Assembly (NCBI RefSeq): GCF_035974275.1
Contig: NZ_CP142422.1
Location: 4,278,001 to 4,342,000 of the forward strand
Origin: Chryseobacterium sp. MYb264
GTDB taxonomy: Bacteria; Bacteroidota; Bacteroidia; Flavobacteriales; Weeksellaceae
Length of the DNA: 64,000 nucleotides
Direction: 5' to 3'
Shown here: positions 60,389 to 64,000 of the stretch, one piece after another
Position numbering within the stretch: position 1 is the stretch's first letter
Layout: the number at the start of each line of letters is the position of its first letter
The notes under the pieces: generated by a model
Database searches by the model: none
Seen by the model: only the letters and a program-made list of their open reading frames with translations
What the model was told of the DNA's origin: nothing
Made by a program: the position numbers and the translations under genes

Positions 60389-62194
60389 TTATTCTCCCGC
60401 GATAATGCTGTGAAGATTTTGTTTTAAGGTTTCCAAATGAGCTTTTTTCTCATCAATCGAATCAAAAGTATCTTTCAGTAAAGGATTATCTTTTGTCGGG
60501 TTTTTAAAGAATGCTAAATTGTTTTCCAGTTTTACGATCTCAGCTTCAAGATCAGAAATCTGGTTTTTAATTTTTCTGGCCTTATCCGTTAACTGATTTT
60601 CAGATAAACCTTCTTCTTTAAGTTCTAATTCGTTGATTTTGTTTAATTTCAACTTCTCTCTCAACGTCTTGTTGAATTCAGAATTAATTGAAATTTTATC
60701 TCTCGGCACTTTTCCGATATTATTCCAAGCTGTTTTTATTGCTTCGATTCTTTCAATGCTGCCTTCTTCACTCGTTACGGTTTTCAGATCATCAAGAATC
60801 GCTTTTTTATTCTTGTAATTTTCTTTCCAGTTGTCGGTTGAAGTATTGCTTTTTTCTCTGTAATTGTTGAAGAAAGCGTTACATGCATCACGGAAATCGT
60901 CCCAGATTTTGTTCGTCATGCTTTTAGGAACATGCCCGATCTTTTTCCAGTCTTCCTGAAGTTTTTTGAATAACGGAACAGCAATATCCCATTCTTCATT
61001 TGCCTGATTATCCTGAGCCGTTTGAATTAATTTCAGTTTTTCCTCAAGATTAGACTGCTGAGAACCTTTTAAAGATTTATAATACGTATTTTTTGTAGTA
61101 TTAAAGCTTCTCAACGTAGTTTTAAAATCATTCCAGTTTTGGTTGGATAATTTTCTCGGAACACTTCCGGTTTTTAAGAACTCTGAACGAAGATCTTCAA
61201 CTCTTCTGATCGAGTTTTGCCAATAATTATGATTTGGCGTTTCTGCAGGTTCAGATAGTTTTTTAATCTCAGCGATAATTTGAGTCTTTTTCTCAAGATT
61301 AGCCGCCTGTTCTGTTTCAATAGCTGCTGAAAGCTCAGATTTTCTTTCGTGGATTTTATTGGAAATTTCTTTGAACTCTTCCCAGGTTTTTTCACGGAAT
61401 TCTTCTGCAACAGGTTCTGCCTCTTCCTTCCAAAGCTTGTGAAGATATTGAAGCTCATTTAATGCTTTTTGAATGACAGGCTCATGCTCAAGTTGCTTGG
61501 CGCGCTCAATAATGTGCTGTCTTTTCTCAAGATTATGATTGTATTCCTGCTCTAAGAATTCTTTATTTAGATCCAACATTTGATAAAACTGGTTCAAATG
61601 GTGAAAATAATTATTGTTAAGGATTTTAAATTCCGATTTAGCTACCTGTCCGGCATTCGTCCAGTCCTCTTTGATTTCTCTGATTGATTTAAATAAATTG
61701 GTTCCCGGTTCCGAGTTGGTATACAGATTTTTAAGTCTTTCAATGATCGTCTGACGGTGTTCCAGATTTTTCTTTTGCTCTTCTTCCTGACCTTTTTGGT
61801 AATGGTCATTTTTCTCTTTGAAAATATTTACCAAAGCCGAAAATCTCGCTTGTGAAGGATGTTCATAACTGAAATTTTCGGGAGCATTTCCAGCATCTAC
61901 ATATTCATGTTTTTTGTCTTCCACTTCATCATGAATATAATGACTTGCTTTTTCTTTTAATTGATTGAATTTTCTGAAGTCTTCTCCCGCATTTGGTGCG
62001 TTGATGATTTTCTCCATTTCCTTCAAAGCATCCGCTAAAGTGATTTCTACCTCTTCATGTTCTTCATCGTGTTCGGCCGCATCTTCATGAAGTTTTTCAT
62101 CATTGGTAACTTCAGTCCCAGATGTTTCTTCTTGAGATACTTCGTTAGAATTTTTCATTTCTTCGTTTTCAGAAAGATTGTTTTCTGTAGTCAT
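60389..62194 (-). CDS. DUF349 domain protein
   Basis: DUF349 proteins are built of repeated helical units of about 70 residues whose function is unknown. The 601-residue protein has an acidic N-terminal part (residues 1-60) and at least six units with the common pattern (KEDWTNAGQVAKSEF, EDWKKIGHVPKSMTNKIWDDFRD (split for length), NIGKVPRDKISI). Coiled-coil helices at the C-terminus include LEAEIVKLENNLAFF. Transcription ends at the terminator before ribD. A cytoplasmic scaffold role is only a guess. Confidence 0.88.
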   Translation of the reverse strand: MTTENNLSENEEMKNSNEVSQEETSGTEVTNDEKLHEDAAEHDEEHEEVEITLADALKEMEKIINAPNAGEDFRKFNQLKEKASHYIHDEVEDKKHEYVDAGNAPENFSYEHPSQARFSALVNIFKEKNDHYQKGQEEEQKKNLEHRQTIIERLKNLYTNSEPGTNLFKSIREIKEDWTNAGQVAKSEFKILNNNYFHHLNQFYQMLDLNKEFLEQEYNHNLEKRQHIIERAKQLEHEPVIQKALNELQYLHKLWKEEAEPVAEEFREKTWEEFKEISNKIHERKSELSAAIETEQAANLEKKTQIIAEIKKLSEPAETPNHNYWQNSIRRVEDLRSEFLKTGSVPRKLSNQNWNDFKTTLRSFNTTKNTYYKSLKGSQQSNLEEKLKLIQTAQDNQANEEWDIAVPLFKKLQEDWKKIGHVPKSMTNKIWDDFRDACNAFFNNYREKSNTSTDNWKENYKNKKAILDDLKTVTSEEGSIERIEAIKTAWNNIGKVPRDKISINSEFNKTLREKLKLNKINELELKEEGLSENQLTDKARKIKNQISDLEAEIVKLENNLAFFKNPTKDNPLLKDTFDSIDEKKAHLETLKQNLHSIIAGE

Positions 62195-62268
62195 AGCAAA
62201 TCGTTTATGTGAGTGGCATTAATATCCTTTAAATATAGCCAAAAAGCCAATTAAAGTACTAATTTATG

Positions 62269-63006
62269 TTATTTTTTTTGAAAATTCCAAATTTCCCAGG
62301 CTTTTTCTGCCTGCTGTTCCAGCATATAATAGCCGTTGACCGTTTTGGCTCCTCTCTCAGAAGCGTTGATAATAAATTGGGTGTAATTCGGATTATAAAT
62401 TAAATCGATAATTAAATGATTCTTAGAAACTCCGTCAAAAGGAAAGTTCAGACAGTCTTTCACATTAGGGAAAGTACCCACAGGAGTACACTGAATGATT
62501 ATTGTATGGTTCTGCACCGTTTCTAAATCTAAATTATCAAAATTGATTTCTGAATTTCTCGAAATCGTTTTTGAGGTAATTCCGTTTTTATCTAAAACAT
62601 ATTTTACAGCTTTTGCAGCGCCGCCGTTTCCTAAAATTAAGGCTTTTGTATGATGGGTTTTTTTGTGAAGAAGCAATGTTTTCTCAAAACCGAAAGCATC
62701 TGTATTATAGCCTGTTTTTTTACCATTTTGAATTAAAACACAGTTGACAGCGCCTATCTTTTCTGCTTCATCACTCAATTCGTCCAGATAATCAATGATT
62801 TTTTCTTTGTAAGGAATCGTTACATTAAACCCTAAAAGATCGGGTGTGGAAAATAAATTCTCAACTTCATGGATTTCGTTTAAATCAAAAATGCTGTAAG
62901 AAAAGTTTTTCAACATCAGTTTTTGGAATTTATCTTCAAAGTATTTTTTTGAGAAAGAATAGGAAATATTTCTTCCTATCAAGCCTAATTTTTTATTAGA
63001 ATCCAT
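62269..63006 (-). CDS. aroE: Shikimate dehydrogenase AroE
   Basis: AroE reduces 3-dehydroshikimate with NADPH in aromatic amino acid synthesis. The 245-residue protein has LGLIGRNISYSFSKKYF (substrate SxS), NVTIPYKEK (catalytic Lys), GAVNCV, LGNGGAAKAVKYVL (NADP loop) and GYYMLEQQAEKAWEIW. It is a little shorter than the Escherichia coli enzyme (272). A -7-like box and terminator lie directly upstream. Confidence 0.94.
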   Translation of the reverse strand: MDSNKKLGLIGRNISYSFSKKYFEDKFQKLMLKNFSYSIFDLNEIHEVENLFSTPDLLGFNVTIPYKEKIIDYLDELSDEAEKIGAVNCVLIQNGKKTGYNTDAFGFEKTLLLHKKTHHTKALILGNGGAAKAVKYVLDKNGITSKTISRNSEINFDNLDLETVQNHTIIIQCTPVGTFPNVKDCLNFPFDGVSKNHLIIDLIYNPNYTQFIINASERGAKTVNGYYMLEQQAEKAWEIWNFQKK

Positions 63007-63011
63007 ATGAT

Positions 63012-63019
63012 CAAAAATA
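63012..63019 (-). promoter_or_regulatory. -7-like box of aroE within the upstream T-run
   Basis: On the minus strand TATTTTTG matches TAnnTTTG, ending five bases before ATG 63006. It may be a chance match in the T-run of the terminator. Confidence 0.25.
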
Positions 63020-63047
63020 AAAAAAAGACCGATAATAATCGGTCTTT
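63014..63047 (-). terminator. Intrinsic terminator after the last T9SS cargo gene
   Basis: Perfect 10-bp stem AAAGACCGAT (63024-63033) and ATCGGTCTTT (63038-63047) with an AATA loop, A-run on the aroE side. Confidence 0.85.
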
Positions 63048-63069
63048 CATATAAAATATTTTTTAACTT

Positions 63070-64000
63070 TTATTCTACGATGAATTTCGTAGAGAAGTTA
63101 TCTGTTCTAAGGATGTAATTTCCTTTTACCAAACCTTTTAAATGTATTTTATTTGATGTTTTAAAAGGATTTTCAATCGTCTGAATCAGTTTTCCAGAAA
63201 GATCATAGATCTGAGCTTTAGAAATTTTGTTCAGGTTTTCTCCTTTTACAAACAATTCGTTGTTCTTAACAGGGTTTGGATAAATTGTAAATTTAGATTT
63301 ATCCTTTGATGTTTCTGAAGTTGCCAATGGCCCTGAATAGCAAGTCCACGAAAGGTCATCAATAGAAATTCTTTTTCCTGTTTCTGAATTTACAATTGTA
63401 ATAACAACATCTCCGGAGATATTTATATTGTTGATTGTAGTTGTTGTATTCGTGCTTTTAAAAGGAATGGTCCCTGCATTGTTTCCGTTGATTTGTAAAG
63501 TCAGGTTTCCTGCGTTGTCAGAAAACGGTAATACTGTGGTAACGGTTAAGCTGCCAATCCCTCCGGAAATAGTAGAACTTGTCAGGCTTCCGTTTTTGAT
63601 ATTAATGGCCTTACCATTGATCGTTTGGTCAATTCTCGCATCGGTTGCTGTCCATGTGATACTATTATAAGTCCATGTTCTAGTAGCATAAGCCGGATTC
63701 GTAGGTGATGTAGGGATGTTTGAGAAATCTTCAGTTCCACAACTTCCTCCTACAGGACCATCCAGTGTTGTTGCCACCGCATCATTACTTTGTGGAGAAG
63801 AGTTTCCGGAAGCATCTTTAGCAATGACATAGAATGAATATTGCGTAAGCGGGGCTAATCCTGTCACCGTAGTTGAAGTCCCCGTCACCGTAGCTTTCAA
63901 TGTACCGTTGGCATACACTTTATATTCGGTAACTCCGATATTGTCGGTGGCTGCTGTCCAGCTTAAATCGACTGAATTTGATGTTGGGTTGTTAGCTATT
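63070..64000 (-). CDS. T9SS type A sorting domain protein with fibronectin type III part, N-terminus outside window
   Basis: The frame is open to the window edge, so the start is missing. The visible part begins with a fibronectin type III strand pattern (SWTAATDNIGVTEYKVYANG, PLTQYSFYVIAKDASGN), then a beta-rich domain with TWTYNSITWTATDARI and ISIDDLSWTC. The last 80 residues are the T9SS type A sorting domain (FTIYPNPVKNNELFV, AQIYDLSGKLIQTI, LVKGNYILR). It is exported across the outer membrane by the T9SS. Its function may be an exoenzyme or adhesin; the catalytic part, if any, would be upstream of the window. Confidence 0.85.
   Translation of the reverse strand, partial: IANNPTSNSVDLSWTAATDNIGVTEYKVYANGTLKATVTGTSTTVTGLAPLTQYSFYVIAKDASGNSSPQSNDAVATTLDGPVGGSCGTEDFSNIPTSPTNPAYATRTWTYNSITWTATDARIDQTINGKAINIKNGSLTSSTISGGIGSLTVTTVLPFSDNAGNLTLQINGNNAGTIPFKSTNTTTTINNINISGDVVITIVNSETGKRISIDDLSWTCYSGPLATSETSKDKSKFTIYPNPVKNNELFVKGENLNKISKAQIYDLSGKLIQTIENPFKTSNKIHLKGLVKGNYILRTDNFSTKFIVE

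Noticed and set aside
1..64000. tRNA, rRNA or prophage genes
   Set aside because: No clover-leaf, ribosomal or phage structural sequence was recognised on either strand.

Overview
The window looks like a chromosomal segment of a flavobacterium, most likely Chryseobacterium or a close relative (Bacteroidota). The evidence is the low GC, promoters with the Bacteroidota -7 box TAnnTTTG, PorP/SprF-like and type IX secretion (T9SS) sorting-domain proteins, Bacteroidota-restricted families (DUF3822, DUF5606) and the near absence of Shine-Dalgarno sequences. The genus is inferred from the overall protein flavour, not from a search.

Layout. 1-5.8 kb: end of rluD, a PorP/SprF-like protein, hemW, murI and a tandem pair of secreted paralogues. 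5.8-8.4 kb: an HxlR regulator divergent from a nitroreductase gene that an IS5-type element has split. 8.4-20.4 kb: housekeeping and small-enzyme genes (rsmD, DUF3822, Smr, phosphodiesterase, GNAT, serine hydrolase, a T9SS cargo protein, sixA-like, ruvX-def, DUF5606, mazG, a FUSC gene with an in-frame stop, a lipoprotein). 20.4-24.2 kb: a lipoprotein gene broken by a second IS copy, with a third copy 170 bp further on in opposite orientation. 24.2-32.4 kb: a 1238-residue outer-membrane phosphatase/beta-barrel fusion with a kinase-like middle, an HD-PycTM (Pycsar-effector-like) protein, a bestrophin and a GAF protein. 32.6-39.5 kb: an AT-rich accessory island that resembles a contractile-injection or type VI effector cassette: a LysM adaptor, a DUF4280 PAAR-like protein, a dual peptidoglycan hydrolase and lipoproteins that may be immunity factors. 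40.1-55.9 kb: a complete nuoA-N complex I operon on the minus strand. Between nuoF and nuoG it carries three extra genes: a beta-barrel protein, an AAA ATPase and a TOPRIM-like partner. 56-64 kb: small membrane protein, GNAT-like protein, zinc peptidase, YigZ, a double-glycine bacteriocin-like peptide, ribD, DUF349, aroE and a T9SS cargo protein cut by the window end.

How the parts work together. The nuo genes would be one long transcript encoding NADH:quinone oxidoreductase, and the ATPase/TOPRIM-like pair sits in it with gaps of only a few bases, so it would be co-expressed with respiration genes. The 33-39.5 kb cassette reads as an attack module: adaptor, spike-tip protein, a cell-wall-degrading cargo whose toxic half is much richer in AT than its N-terminal half, then periplasmic lipoproteins.

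The three IS copies encode identical transposases and differ by one base in a T-run where I compared them, and all sit at TAATTA. They look like recent insertions that have already destroyed two genes.
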